DNA of 64,000 nucleotides from Talinum fruticosum (taxonomy: Eukaryota; Streptophyta; Magnoliopsida; Caryophyllales; Talinaceae): NCBI GenBank assembly GCA_021018815.1, contig JAITYX010000078.1, forward strand, positions 186,001 through 250,000, in the 5' to 3' direction. Within the stretch, counting starts at the first letter, position 1. Every line of letters starts with the position of its first letter. Below are positions 48,127-59,834 of the stretch, piece after piece. The notes below the pieces were generated by a model that ran no database searches, was not told the DNA's origin, and was given only the letters and a program-made list of their open reading frames with translations. Made by a program: the position numbers and the translations under genes.

Positions 48127-48222
48127 TATTTATAAAGAAAGAATTTTCCTTCAAAGTTCGTTCGACCCGACTCTCCAACGGTTGCCTCGGACTAGTGTGA
48201 CTATTCTTCCCTCCAACGGTTA
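48127..48222 (-). promoter_or_regulatory. putative internal promoter of element C
   Basis: Minus-strand TATAAATAGCATCATTTT (TATA at 48127-48134) corresponds to TATAAATAGCACCATTTT in A. Just upstream lie two AACGG motifs read as TCCAACGGTTG and TCCAACGGTTA (plus strand, 48174-48184 and 48212-48222). The second fits the plant mitosis-specific activator consensus YCYAACGGYYA. A pyrimidine-rich leader of about 250 bases leads to the ATG of the additional gene. Confidence 0.6.
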
Positions 48223-48559
48223 GAATTCCAGTGTTTATCTCCCAATGGCTAGTTCTTTGATTGATGCGCACAAGAGATAGAGAGAAAAGAGAGATTTTAA
48301 AAGAAAATTTTGAAATTCTCCACTAATCTAGAGATGATTTCGAAGTTTGATGTCCATTTTTCTCAAAATCTGAGTCCGACTCAAGAAAGTTTCGAGTGAC
48401 TCGAAACCGTAAACAAGTAATAACTCATAGCTCAATATCACTAGGTCAACTGAACTAATTGTTATTAAAGCATAAAAACGAGACATTTAACACATAGTCA
48501 TGCAAAGTAATTCCACTCGAAAAACACATATTTATACATTAATCATGCCAAGCTCATTC

Positions 48560-50170
48560 CTAATAAAGCAAAACTGATCCTCACTAAGTGGCTTAGTAAA
48601 GATATCAGCTAATTGAAGTTTGGTAGGAATGAATTCAAGTTTAATATCACCTTTCTCAGAATGGTCTCATAGAAAATGATACCTAACCTCAATATGGTTT
48701 GTCTTTGAGTGCCTGAACCGGATTCTTAGTGATGCTGATTGCACTTTGATTGTCACACTTGATTGGAATTGATTTGAATGAAAGTCCAAGATCCTTCAAG
48801 TGTTGCTTGATCCATAAAATCTGAGCACAGCATGCTCTAACCGCAATGTACTCAACTTCAGCAGCTAATAGAGCTACTGAGTTCCGTTTCTTGGAGTACC
48901 AAGATATAACGGATTGACCCGTAAACCGGCGAGCTCTCGAAGTGCTTTTTCTATCAACTTTGTACCCAACATAATCAGCATCCGAGTATCTAATGATAGT
49001 CGGTTCCGAGTCTCTTGAGTACCATAGACCTAGATTTTGAGTCCCTGCAAGATATTTGAAAATTCTCTTCACCGTAGTGAGATGTGATTATTTTGGATTA
49101 GCTTGAAATCTTGCACACGGACATACACTAAACATTATGTATGGTCTACTCGGAAGTAAGATATAGCGGAGATCCAATCATACCTCGATAAAGTTTCTTA
49201 TCTACTGCTTTACCTTTTTTGTTTGAGTCTAGTTTTATGCTCGCTCGCTCATAGGGGTTGCTCCATGTTTCACATCTTGAAGTTTGTACTTTTTCAGCAG
49301 CTCCTTGGTATACTTTGATTGATGGACATAGATGCCATCTTTGTCTTGCTTGATTTGTAGACCAAGCAAGAAATTGAGTTCTCTCATCATGCTCATTTGA
49401 AATTCCTGTCTCATTAGCTTAGAAAAATCTCGACATAGAATTTCATTAGTAGCTCCAAACATTATGTCATCAACATAGATCCGAGCAATAAGAAAGTCTT
49501 TCCCCTTGGTTTTTATAAAAAGAGTCTTATCAATCTGACCTCTTCTAAAATCATTTTCAACCAAGAAATTGCTTAGTCTTTCATACCAAACTTTGGGAGC
49601 TTGTTTAAGACCATAAAGAGATTTTTGCAACTTAAAAACATGATTTGGAATTTCCGAGTTTTCAAATCCAGGGGTTGCTCAACATAGATTTCCTCTTCAA
49701 TGAAACCATTAAGAAAGGCATATTTAACATCCATTTGATACAATTTGATATTCATTGTAGATGCAAATGCCAATAAGATTTTAATAGCTTCAATTCTGGC
49801 AACAGATGCAAAGGTTTCCCCACAATCAATTCCTTCTTCTTGATTGTAACCTTGACCCATAAGTCTAGCCTTATTTCTGACTACCAATCCACCTTCATCC
49901 GGTTTGTTCTTGAAAACCCATTTGGTTCCTATAACTCGGATGGTCAAAATGTCGTTTGGTCGAGTCTAGACTGGGTTTCTTTCAAATTGATTGAGTTCCT
50001 TTTGCATGGCCCATTCAGGTTCATTTAGGGCCTCTAGTGCATTTCTAGGTTCAGTTAATGAAATGAATGCAGTGAATACACATAGATTTTGTAGAGAGGA
50101 ACGAGTTCTTACCCCACTCGTTGATATCGGACAAGATGTTTTCAAGTGGGTGGCTCGAAGCATATTTGAA
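48560..50170 (-). pseudogene. pol: Copia RT and RNase H of element C
   Basis: On the minus strand RT begins with ALNEPEWAMQKELNQFERNP and continues VIGTKWVFKNKPDEGGLVV, YNQEEGIDCGETFASVA, YQMDVKYAFLNGFIEEEIYV. After a shift near 49640 come LYGLKQAPKVWYERLSNFLV and RIYVDDIMFGATNEI, with the catalytic DD at about 49465. RNase H is open over 128 codons (48689-49072): YSDADYVGYKVDRK, AAEVEYIAVRA and IKCDNQSAISITKNPVQ. It then shifts frame before the conserved HIEVRYHF and LADIFTKPL end. Individual domains look well kept, but three or more frame breaks prevent a full product. Confidence 0.92.
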
Positions 50171-50479
50171 AGCTCTACCTGTCCTCTAGTTTACCAGATT
50201 TGTAGGTTGAATTGGTTGGTCTTCGAAGTCTGTTCTAATTGAGCTTGTTCATCCGATTGACCCTCGAGTTCTAAGCCGGCTCTTGAGTCGTTACATTCCG
50301 AGTCGAGTTATTCCGAGTCATTTCGTTCCGAGTGGCTTTTCTTTGACTCTTTTTGAGCTCATCTTCATTAAGATCATCATCTCAGCTGAGCTTCAAATAT
50401 GAGAATATTGACTCACTTGGTTTTCCGTGTTCAATCTCATCAAAAACAACGTGGATACTTTCTTGCACTTTGTTAATTC
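50171..50479 (-). other. integrase-RT hinge of element C
   Basis: ACTCGG/CCGAGT-rich linker between integrase and RT, matching the hinge of B. No catalytic motif is present. Confidence 0.55.
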
Positions 50480-51690
50480 TTTAATTGAAAATGCAATAAG
50501 CTTTACTATGAGATGAATAACCAAGAAAAATACCTTCATCCGACCGAGCATCAAACTTAGTCAGGTGATCCTTACCATTATTGTGAACATAACACTTACA
50601 TCCAAAAGGTTTCAAGTATGATATGTTGGGTTTCTTCCCTTTGTAGAGCTCATATGGAGTTTTCTTCAGGATGGGTTTGATGAGGCATCTATTCAATGTG
50701 TAGTTTGCTTGTGTTGATCGCCTCAACCCGTAAATAGTAAGTAGATCATGTTCAATCATCATTGTCCTTCCTATTTCTTAAAGAGTTCGGTTCTTTCTCT
50801 CCACTACTCCATTTTGTTGAGGCGTTCTTGGTGTTGAGAAGTTATGGGAGATACCATTCTTATCACGGAACTCTGCAAATTCCGAGTAGTCAAACTCGCT
50901 TCCATGGTCGGCTTGAATTCTTTTGATCCGAGTTTGAGATTCAACTTGAATTTTCCTGCAGAGCTTGCTGAACTCTTTGAATGCGTCATTTTTGTGCTTA
51001 AGAAAACAAACCTAGGCAAATCGAGAGAAGTCATCAATGATTACAAGCACATATGATTTACCTCCGAGACTCTTGACAGGGATTTCACCACATAAGTCCA
51101 TATTTAACATTTCAAGCACCTTGGATGTGGAAGCAGCTTTGAAAGATTTGAAAGATGATCTAACCTATTTCCCCTTTGTGCATGCTTCACAAATTTTATC
51201 TTTCTTAAATGTACAGTTAGGCAATCCTCCGACTAAACCATGAGATGCAAGCTTCTTAATGGTGTGCATGCTAAAATGACCTAGTCTACAATGCCATGTC
51301 CAAGAATCATCATGTAAAGATGCTTTTAAACAAGATAGATTTTGACTTGGGTCGAAAGAGGAATAGTGTAGGTATTACCCGATCTCTTACTTGAGAGCTT
51401 AGTCTCCTTGGTAGTTTCATCGAAATATAGCAGTTGGTCTGAGTGAATCTTACCTCTTGACCTTTGTCACACAGTTGAGAGATGCTAAGTGGATTGTACT
51501 TCAATCCCTTGACAAGGTAGACAGTGGCTGACGAGATTGTCTCCTTTTTCAATCTTGCATATCCCAATTATCTTGCCTTTGCTGTAATCTCCAAATGTGA
51601 CTTTGCCTCCCTTGTAATCTTCTAACTCGAGAAAAGAGTCTTGGATTTCCCGACATGTGGCGTGAGCATCCACTTTCCAGTACCAGTATC
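50480..51690 (-). pseudogene. pol: Copia protease and integrase of element C
   Basis: On the minus strand the protease region is seen as HATCREIQDSFLELEDYKGG and YSKGKIIGICKIEKGD; the DSG site is in a shifted frame near 51680. The zinc module (HFSMHTIKKLASHG-type and CEACTKGK) spans about 51290-51170, and the core has DLCGEIPVKSLGG and DDFSRF near 51020-51090. The part from the NGVVERKNR region to KPNISYLKPFGCKCYVHNNG ends near 50480. Frame breaks occur near 51490, 51300 and 50800. The uninterrupted FGCKCYVHNNG shows what the B insertion site in A looked like before insertion. Confidence 0.87.
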
Positions 51691-51699
51691 ATTTTGTTC

Positions 51700-53538
51700 T
51701 TTTCTAAGTCACCCACAAGTTAGAAACAAACTAACCTTTCTCACTTCCTCTAATGAAACCAATAACTCCCTTTACTGTGGTCCTTTTCTGAGGAAGAAGA
51801 CTCTTGGGAACCTAGATTTGAATAACTTTGGGTTTGGTCCGATTTTGAGTCTTTCGTTTAGAGACCCGAGTCCGTGTCTCTTTCTTTTGAAAATCTTTCG
51901 TTTTATAAACAGGTGGAGAAGGTTTTCTCCAGTAAGTCTGGTCCGGGCTTAGTCCTCTTTTCATTCTTATGAATGGGACAATGCTCATCCTTTCGAACTT
52001 CACGGTTCGGAATCATTTTTGAAAAGCTCGAGTAGGAATTTGATTCCTTCTCCTTGTTAAAACCGAGTCCTTCTTTTCCGAAGGAGACACATTGTAACCC
52101 TAAGAGCATGTCAAGGTTTTTCCGACCTTGAGTAAATTTCAAAACAAGTTCTTGAGACTCATTGAGCTTTTGCTTAAGATGCTCATTTTCTCTTGTGAGT
52201 GACTCAAACTCAGTCTCATTGGATTGAGCTCTAGTCTTGAGTTCTCTTAGAGTAAGTCTCAGCTTTTCTAATTCATTTTTCAAAGAAATGCTCTTAGAAG
52301 TGATAGACTTAAGTTGTTCTTTAAACCGAGAAGAGTCGAATTGGACTTCTCTTCCAAAGTATAGATGTATTTAGCTAAATCAACATTGGAAAACTTGAGG
52401 AAATATTCTATTACCTCCTGAGGATTAGTTTCCTCATTGCTTGAGTGATCGGAATCGACTCGATTCAGCTTACGGGTCCGATAGTGCCATCGGACACTTT
52501 GAGTCATCTCGAGCCTTCATCTTCTTTAGATGAATCTTCATCATTCCATATGGCCATCATAGCCTTCTTCTTCTTTCTGTTCCTTTTTCTTCTTGGACAA
52601 TCTTTGACTATATGATCCTTGCTTGCCACATTCACAACAGACCGAGTTCTTAGTTAAAGATAATTTTGAGGGAAAGGGTGTTTACCTATTCTATCCTTCT
52701 TGTCTTTCTTTAGAACTCTTCTTTTGACCGTTTATCCCATCTCTTGTGCTTCATCATTCTTTTAAAGCTTCCGGCAATAAGTGCCATGGGATCTTCTTCG
52801 AGTCCGATGAACTCGGATTTTCTTTTACGCTTTACGAGGCCTTCGATGCAATATTCTTTTTGGTGCTGACCTCGGTGTCCTCTTCTTCTAGATGGATCTC
52901 ATGGGTGAGTAGCTTCCCAATGAGTTCATCCGGCTTTAATAAAAAGAGGTTCCGAGCTTCCTCGATGGTCTGTCACCTTTGGACCCCATCTTCTCTTGGG
53001 TAGGCTTCTTAATATTTTTCTCGCACATTTCCTTATGGGAAATCTTTCGACCCGAGATTTGAGATTGTTAGTAATCTTAGTGAAGCGGATGAACATCCGA
53101 GTGATGTTTTCTTCGGCTTCATCTTGAACAACTTATACTTGTGAAGATATTAGCTTATCTTCGCTTGTCCGACTTGGCTTGTGCCTTCATATGTGTTGAC
53201 AAGAGTGTCCCACACTTCTTTGGCCGTGTCACAAGTCGATACTCTATTGTATTCCTCCGAGCTGATGGCGCACATCGGAATGTTCATGGCCTTGAAGTTC
53301 TTCCTGAACTTTTTGCCTCTTCGATGGTGTACTCGACTTTTGCTTTAGGCATGAGTCTTTTTCTTCCGTTTTCATTGGAATGTAGTTGCCTTCTTATATG
53401 ATGTTCCATACATCTTCATCGTGATCCGAGTAGAAAGCATGCCATGAGCTTCTTCCGAGTGTACAAAATTTGATCCTTTGAACTTTGGTGGTCTGCTAGA
53501 AGATCTTCCTTCATCGAACTCTCCATTTTTCCGAGTCA
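51700..53538 (-). pseudogene. gag: Copia gag of element C
   Basis: The frame starts MTRKNGEFDEGRSSSRPPKF (ATG at about 53538) and then changes frame several times through the capsid-type region. The CCHC knuckle (about 52600-52650) is split by a one-base change, so only part of it reads in frame. The coiled-coil tail is well preserved (52280-51903: ELEKLRLTLRELKTRAQSNE and ENEHLKQKLNESQELVLKFT). The layout of capsid, one knuckle, acidic stretch and long coiled coil agrees with A and B. Confidence 0.85.
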
Positions 53539-53584
53539 TTTTATCTTTAAACCTTTGCATGGTTAGATCCTTTCTAAAAGGCTA

Positions 53585-53597
53585 GGCTCGACACCAA
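53585..53597 (-). promoter_or_regulatory. primer-binding site of element C
   Basis: Minus-strand TTGGTGTCGAGCC, just after the 5' LTR, is a slightly changed initiator-Met tRNA primer site. Confidence 0.8.
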
Positions 53598-53598
53598 T

Positions 53599-55123
53599 TA
53601 AAGGTTTGCTTTTGGGAGAATTAGTCACCCTATAGGGGGTGAATAGGGTGATGAGGAAATTTGAACAATAAATGGAAGATTAAAGTTTAAAACAAACTTT
53701 AAGGCTTTACGAGTCGAGATTGAAATCGAAAAAGTATGAACTCGGAATTTATATGGAAACCATCCTGGGGCAAAAACCACGGCCAGTGTTAATCCAAACA
53801 CCAAGTCAAATTCATTATTTTGAATCCACAAAATACAGTAGATATACTCAACCATAATTGCTCCCTTAGATAATTCCTAACAAGGTTTTCCTAGACTTAG
53901 AAGCTCCCTTATCTAATCTAGTACTTCCTTACTAAGGTAACCTTTACAGGTAGGGACAACTGAGCTGAGTTAACCCTTAAAGCTCAGTCAAGGGACCTTA
54001 CTCGTAAAGTAAGAATAAAAGTTGTTACTGATTACAAGAATTTACAACTCGGAAAGATGTTAAATACGAGTTTGAATTGTAAGTAGAAGATTGAATATGA
54101 ATACGGAGACTTTCGCTTAAGTATGTATATCGACAATGGTTCCAGCAATCTTCAAGTCTTGAGAGTTGGCTTCTATTTATAGATGACCAGGCGGTTTAGC
54201 CGTTGTAACTATCTTCTAATTAGAAGTCCTTTGTGACTATTGTAACGGTTCTTCTTAGTCACTCGGAAAAGATCCGTTGAGTTGTGAACGTTGTGCAATG
54301 GTTCTTGACTCCTTAGGATGTCCCAATCCACTGGTGGTGTCTAAAAAGTAAGGTGGAAACCACCGTTGAGCTTAGCGTTGAAGATTTTCAGTTTTGGAAA
54401 CAGACAACCCCGACAGCTTTTGGGCCTTGGTCGAAGTAGAAAAGGCCTTGTCTGCTGGTGATTTGACATCTTGAAGCCAGTAACTTTTGTAGTTCAAAAG
54501 TAGGATAACCTCGTTTAAATAACCTACAAAAGTAAATTAATTTTGGTTCTCAAAGTATAAATACTTTGGTCCAAGATTAGACATAGATAATAATTTAATT
54601 AAGATAATTAAGTGCATAATTATCTAAGTCGAAAGGAATTGAATTTTCCGAGTCTAATATTCATTATAGTCAAATTCCATCCGAGTCTGTCTAGAGAAAA
54701 ATCAAGTTGGATAAAGAATATTAGAGTAAGAATACTTTATCTAGACAGATAAAGTTCAAACAAAACAAGCTGACTGGATGAGATGAACTAATGTCGTAAT
54801 TCACCCGAACTTGGAATATGAAGTCGGACTCGTGTTTAAGCGTGTTGGAGCGAGTGTTTGAACATGCGATAAATTTGAGTGTTGTCCGAGTGACTCGGAA
54901 CTACAAATGTGAGAAGATGAGCAAGAGTATGTTTTCCGAGTCAGTCATAATCAAATGAAAACATATGTAATAGTTTCGTAACACTTAGAGAAGGTTCCGT
55001 ATCACTCATAAAAGTTACTATATCACTTAGAATGACTTGTAATTAAAACTTATAAGAGATGAAGTTTGTACTCGATTCCTTGATAGTACTCGGAATGTTA
55101 TACATGCAAAGTCCGAGTCTTCG
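53599..55123 (-). repeat. 5' LTR of element C
   Basis: 1525 bp, minus strand, from a degenerate CGAAGACTCGGACTTTGC start to AAACCTTTA. TATAAATAGAAGCC is at 54174-54181 (minus). It is very similar to the 3' LTR at 44238. Confidence 0.92.
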
Positions 55124-55752
55124 GCTATTAAGGCTCACTAGTCCGAACAAGTCTCAATGGTCATTCTCGCCTTGGTGCTTATAAATAAAAGCCACTCCAT
55201 AAGACTTGAAGATTGTTGAACACATTGCTTAACACTTACTTAGTGCATTCTTTTCAATCTTCATCTTACAACTCCTAATCTGTATTTTCTTACTTTTTGA
55301 ATTGTAAAGAAAGTCTTATAATCACTTCTACTCTTTACTTTCTTTCGAAGTCCCTTGATCGGGCGATAAGGGCTAACTCAGCTCGGTTGCCCTCGACTGT
55401 AAGGGTTAACTCGAGTCAGAAACACTAGATCGAGATAAGCGAACTTCGAGTCTAGGAAAACTTGTAAAGGAATTGTCTAAGGGAACAATTTTGGTAAGAG
55501 TCAGTCCTTTGTTATTGTGGATTCAATTACTGGATTTGAATTGGTGCTTGGATTAACACTATCCATTGTTTTCTCGCCTCAGGAGGGTTTCCATGTATTT
55601 TTGTGTGTACTTAACTTTCGAGTCCAATCTAGACTCAAAATTTGTTTCCTAGTCCGATCTGTGCAAAACTATTTGATATTTTTGAAAAATCTTCCATCAC
55701 CCTATTCATCCCCCTTCTAGGGTGACTTAACCTCTTCAAGTGCAAACCTTCA

Positions 55753-56120
55753 AAACCAACTAGTTTTCTAGGAGAGCAAAGTAAGAATGCGGAAGAGTAA
55801 GATAAAAGTGCTAGAGAGGAGCAAGTGTGCAAAGTGAACACACAAAGCATCCCTTTTATAAACCCATTCGGATAAGCCAGCCAAGCATACAAGACAAGAG
55901 TCAAAAAGGGCAAAGGAGACCAAGGGAATCCGACAGAGCACGCCGGGGGCAAGGCTCGCCAAAGGCTGGTCGGCGCCAGCCACGAGGTACGGTGGTGTCC
56001 CTTCAACGGCGGCTTAGCAGCCTTAGTTGGTAGCTTAGCTTGTGAAGTCCCACCAACCGTGGCATGTGACTCCTTGGCATTATGTGCATGCAAGTGGAAT
56101 CTCTTGGATCCGCCAAATCA
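55753..56120 (-). repeat. LTR- or promoter-like fragment, minus strand
   Basis: TATAAAAGGG on the minus strand (55851-55860) precedes a pyrimidine-rich stretch, and the segment is more GC-rich than its surroundings. It looks like the U3-R part of another LTR, but no ends could be fixed. Confidence 0.4.
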
Positions 56121-56522
56121 GCTTTTTTCATATCGGATTTTTAATCTGTCTTTTATTGAGTTATTCGGGTAAAATACTAAACTTTCGTTAATTTGATTAT
56201 CCACTAACAAGCATGTTTGTACAACAGATTACCAGGCCAACCTTCAAATCAAAGACGATCGAAGTTTGAGCGTAAAAATCCACCATGCTTTAGGTTCCGA
56301 TCAAGCAAGCTTAGGACTATCCTTAGAGTTCAAGTCCGGACATTAGAACGCATGCATCGCAATCAAGTCCAGGCCACCATCTTGGAGTTCGGGTTCGAAA
56401 GCAACCATTCCGGATATTACACAACAACCCATATTAAAATCACCACATAGGATTGAGGTAACTATCCTATCTTGTCACTTTGACCCTTCATCTTACTGGA
56501 CTCGGTCAAAGTGGGGGCTAAT
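56121..56522 (+). other. 3' internal end of a Gypsy element with polypurine tract
   Basis: The segment has no recognisable gene but ends in CAAAGTGGGGGCTA (polypurine tract at about 56508-56517), directly before the LTR at 56523. This is the usual 3' junction of a Gypsy element. Confidence 0.6.
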
Positions 56523-58010
56523 TGTAGAAACCTAAAAAGTGTCGTCCCTTATGTCCTTTAATTACGTATTTTATATTGTAGGCCCGATGATGAAATCGTG
56601 AGTCTTGTTTGAGGATTTGGATCACCGAGCGAGTTTGATTGGTGCGACGAAAGCTTGTAAACCACAAAGAACCCCCAGCACCAAATAACAACCTTTTTCC
56701 TTGGATCAATCCAAAAATCCCCTTTTCTTTCGGACCATCCATGTCCTGGCCAAGCCTCTAGAGACAATGGAGTGAAGTTCCGCATATTGGGATATTCATG
56801 GCTCAAGAATTCTGCATTTTACTTTTGTTCAATCAAAGAAGGACCAGAAGACCATAAGACGGTGTTAAAACATTGCATTTTACGATCACGAGCATCAAAG
56901 TGTTGTGTTTAAGCTCCATGATAGTCCACTCGAGACTAGGAGCTTCTCCCTCAAAATGATGTCATGGTCGGCGCCGCAACCCAAGATATTTTAAGTGGAA
57001 CGCTACATTTTTGGCTTGGAGACTCCCTCCTCTAGGGCACGAAACCCTAGGCATACCCGGGTGGCGGCGCCCGACTAGATTCTATCCGGTTTTATCTTAT
57101 TCTATCCGATTCAATCTTCCGATTTAATGGCCTGATTTTTCTACTTAACTTTGGACGACTAACAGAGAGCAACCCTAGGTCATTTGTGACCTAGGACTCT
57201 CCCTATAAATAGAGAGCCTTGGCTCTTATTTCAACACAGACTTTCTACTATGCAGAAAGCTAACCACAAACAGATCGTTTCCTAAACATTATTCTCGCTA
57301 AAAGTAACTTGAAATACTTCTTTTCCTAAACATTGTCGGTCAATCCTTACTAAGAGCTAACGAATATTCATTTATTCTCGATCTCTTGGTATTCATTCGA
57401 TTGATCATTCCTACTCCTTATAAATTCACCCTCACAAAACTCATAAAAAGAAGTCCTTTTCTTTGATTCGCCATCGTTGCATCAAGAGATCCAATGTGAA
57501 ATCCAAATTAGTACGTGAGATAACCTCGAGGGCACCGGTTCGGCCTGGGAACGGTTCTTTATTTTCTTATGTTTTTTATTTTACCGCTTTCATTATTGTG
57601 GATCAAAGTTGTATCACATTTTAATTCCTCCCCGCCTGATGTAACCTTTAAAGTTTTCGCTTTCTTTTCTTTCTCGCTTTTCTTTTCATTTGTTTTTTGT
57701 TTTCCTTTACCGCTTTCCTTTATTTGCTTTTATTGCTTTTTCGTTCATGTTTGGTTGCTTTTAATTTCACTTAGCATGTTGTGTGCTTGTGTTTAGTACG
57801 TCATTTAAATTCGCTTCTCAAATTTGTAATGGTCGTCTTCGTACGAGCGAAATGGAAAGGTTTTCCTTGCATTTCGTACCTCGCCCCCTAATTTGATTCT
57901 CGGTTCTAAGACCGATAAAGTCATTTTAACCTTTTTCGATCTTAGTTTTCCCATACTAAGGTCGGAAGAGAAAATTTTTACCTTTTGTTTTAGTTTTTCT
58001 CCTAAAAACT
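56523..58010 (+). repeat. Gypsy-type LTR
   Basis: It starts TGTAGAAACC after a polypurine tract, has TATAAAT at 57204-57210, a pyrimidine-rich second half, and ends before a TGGCGACTCC primer-like motif (58014-58023). The 12159-13112 fragment is related to it. With a polypurine tract upstream and a primer-like site downstream, it is the shared LTR of a tandem or recombined pair. Confidence 0.65.
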
Positions 58011-58260
58011 AACTGGCGACTCCTTTTGCTTTATTTCTATCCGAAATTGCATTTCGATTTTTCCGATCTGCAGTACGGAATTTAGGGCCTCTAGATCTAC
58101 CTGTCGGGCCAAAGGCCGTGGCTGATTCCTTCGGTTGTGATCTGTGGCCAGCGCCCTAATCGCCAAGAGTTGGATTCGGCCAACATCGGGTGGTCAATGG
58201 TCATGGCTTCGGTCAAGATTGATGTTTTTACACTAATTTGGCCCTAAAGCCGCATGTTAG
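58011..58260 (+). other. leader-like sequence after the Gypsy LTR
   Basis: TGGCGACTCC followed by non-coding sequence, as after the 5' LTR of plant Gypsy elements. No gag follows. Confidence 0.45.
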
Positions 58261-59834
58261 ACGTGAAACTCTAATTTTTGTAGCTTGCTCAGCTAAGAAA
58301 TAATATAATGAGAATTCTGAAAATAATTCCTAAACTAAAATAATTAATAAAATGCCAATCAGTTCATTTTAATTCGTCTTTAGTTCACCTTAATAAAATT
58401 CATAAATCATAATAAGAGATCAATCTCCACTTTTTAAAATTCATCTTTCAAAACCCGTAATCATTTTTCAAACCCTTTAAAAAACTCCAAGAACGTCAAG
58501 TTCATGGGGAAGCTCGATTCGGCCCTGTCGACCGTGGTTCCTACACCTCGTAATGGGGTCCGTGCGAACGTTAATTCAAGAAGTAGTCAACCTTTTATCC
58601 TCTTCTGATTTCCACTCTATTACCCCACAAGGACCTCCATTCAAACAATAACAAAAATTAAACTCTATATATATATATATATAATATTATGCTTCTCCAT
58701 TCATACAACTTCAAAATCACTTAACTAGAAATTATATGGAATCTAAAACCCCAATAGAATGCTAAACCCCTCCTTAAGAAACACAAACAATAACAAAAAA
58801 AAATACATTTGAATAATACTATTTTGCAAGTATATCTCAAAAGATCATCTAAAAGATGTCAATTTATTATGCAGAAGATTGTAATCTCTAAAAGCTCAAT
58901 TCTTAAATCCACATATAAAATTGGTATTATTCCTCAAATAAAATAAAAATCTTGAGGACATAATCATTGCTACTGAGGTCAACAACTTCCACAAACACTA
59001 CAAAAAAAGTCATAAGAAGCCAATATAACTTACTCAATACTATCTACAAAAGAAATTAACATCAATAAATTAATTAAAATATATCATTAACAAATACATC
59101 ATCCCTAAAAGGTTGTCAAACTTTTGAGAATATAAAAGTTTAAGAAAACATCATTTATTACTCACAACTTCCAAATAAAGGGTTACTTTTTTTCCTATAC
59201 AAATAAATTTTGACAATGTTTTTGGACATCTAAAATAAAAAAAAATTAACAACTTTTATAGGACAGTGGGAGTACATATTTACAAATTAAAACATGAAAG
59301 TATCAAATATAAGTACAATAAAAATTATGCTTATTAAAATTATTTAATGAGTACGAACTTTATAATTTTTCTATATCTCCTACTATCAACCTTCAAGTAA
59401 CAATACTACTGTAATTGTACAATTTTAATAGTGAAATTTATCGTAATATTAGTTGGTATTTATAACACAAAAATAAGAAAAAAAATAACATTACTTATCA
59501 ATAAGATATTCACAATGACTATATTTTGATTTGCAAATCAAAAATAGCCGTTGCTTTTGATTTTACATTATCCGACTTTCCTTTAATTCAAATTACTTAT
59601 CACCATATATGGTATTTTTAATATTTCAAATGACTCAAATTCTGAGAAGAAAAATAAAAAGTGGGCCCCACATCTTAATATGTTATTAGCAACTAACACA
59701 AAGAAAAAAGAAAAATTGCTTTCATTGGCTCCACGAGCGGCCCGGATATGAGTTCCACGCGAGTGGATTGAGGTTGGATTGAAAATTTTACCCCTTTCAC
59801 TAATCAGATTGCATCGCATGGATTTGTTTTGGAC
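58261..59834. other. AT-rich spacer, no gene seen
   Basis: A short (AT)n run is at 58663-58683. A GC-richer patch around 58490-58570 may belong to the Gypsy remnant. No coding region is supported. Confidence 0.5.

Larger units (their letters stand above)
44238..55123 (-). mobile_element. Copia Sirevirus-type element 'C' nested in the 3' LTR of A
   Basis: C is a full-length minus-strand element of 10,886 bp flanked by GCTAT (44233-44237 and 55124-55128). It has LTRs of about 1.53 kb, a primer site, gag, protease-integrase, RT-RNase H, the additional gene and polypurine tracts in the order expected for a Sirevirus. Its LTRs are very similar to each other, and it lies inside A, so it is younger than A. 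All genes carry frameshifts or stops. Confidence 0.95.
25412..55752 (+). mobile_element. Copia Sirevirus-type element 'A' with three nested insertions
   Basis: A has a 5' LTR (25412-28257), primer site, gag, protease-integrase, RT-RNase H, an additional downstream gene, polypurine tracts and a 3' LTR (43422-55752). Insertions D (5' LTR), B (integrase) and C (3' LTR) expand it to 30.3 kb; without them and their target duplications it is about 10.8 kb, normal for the SIRE/Maximus lineage. The Met-tRNA primer site, the gag zinc knuckle and the extra gene after RNase H support a Sirevirus. Flanks TGTTG and AAACC do not match, so no target duplication survives. All genes are broken. Confidence 0.9.
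43422..55752 (+). repeat. 3' LTR of element A (interrupted by C)
   Basis: The parts 43422-44237 and 55129-55752 make a 1.44-kb LTR from TGAAGACTCGG to CAAACCTTCA. They join at ACAATGGCTAT / TAAGGCTCACTAG, in agreement with the 5' LTR around 27640. TATAAATAAAAGCC lies at 55180. Confidence 0.9.
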
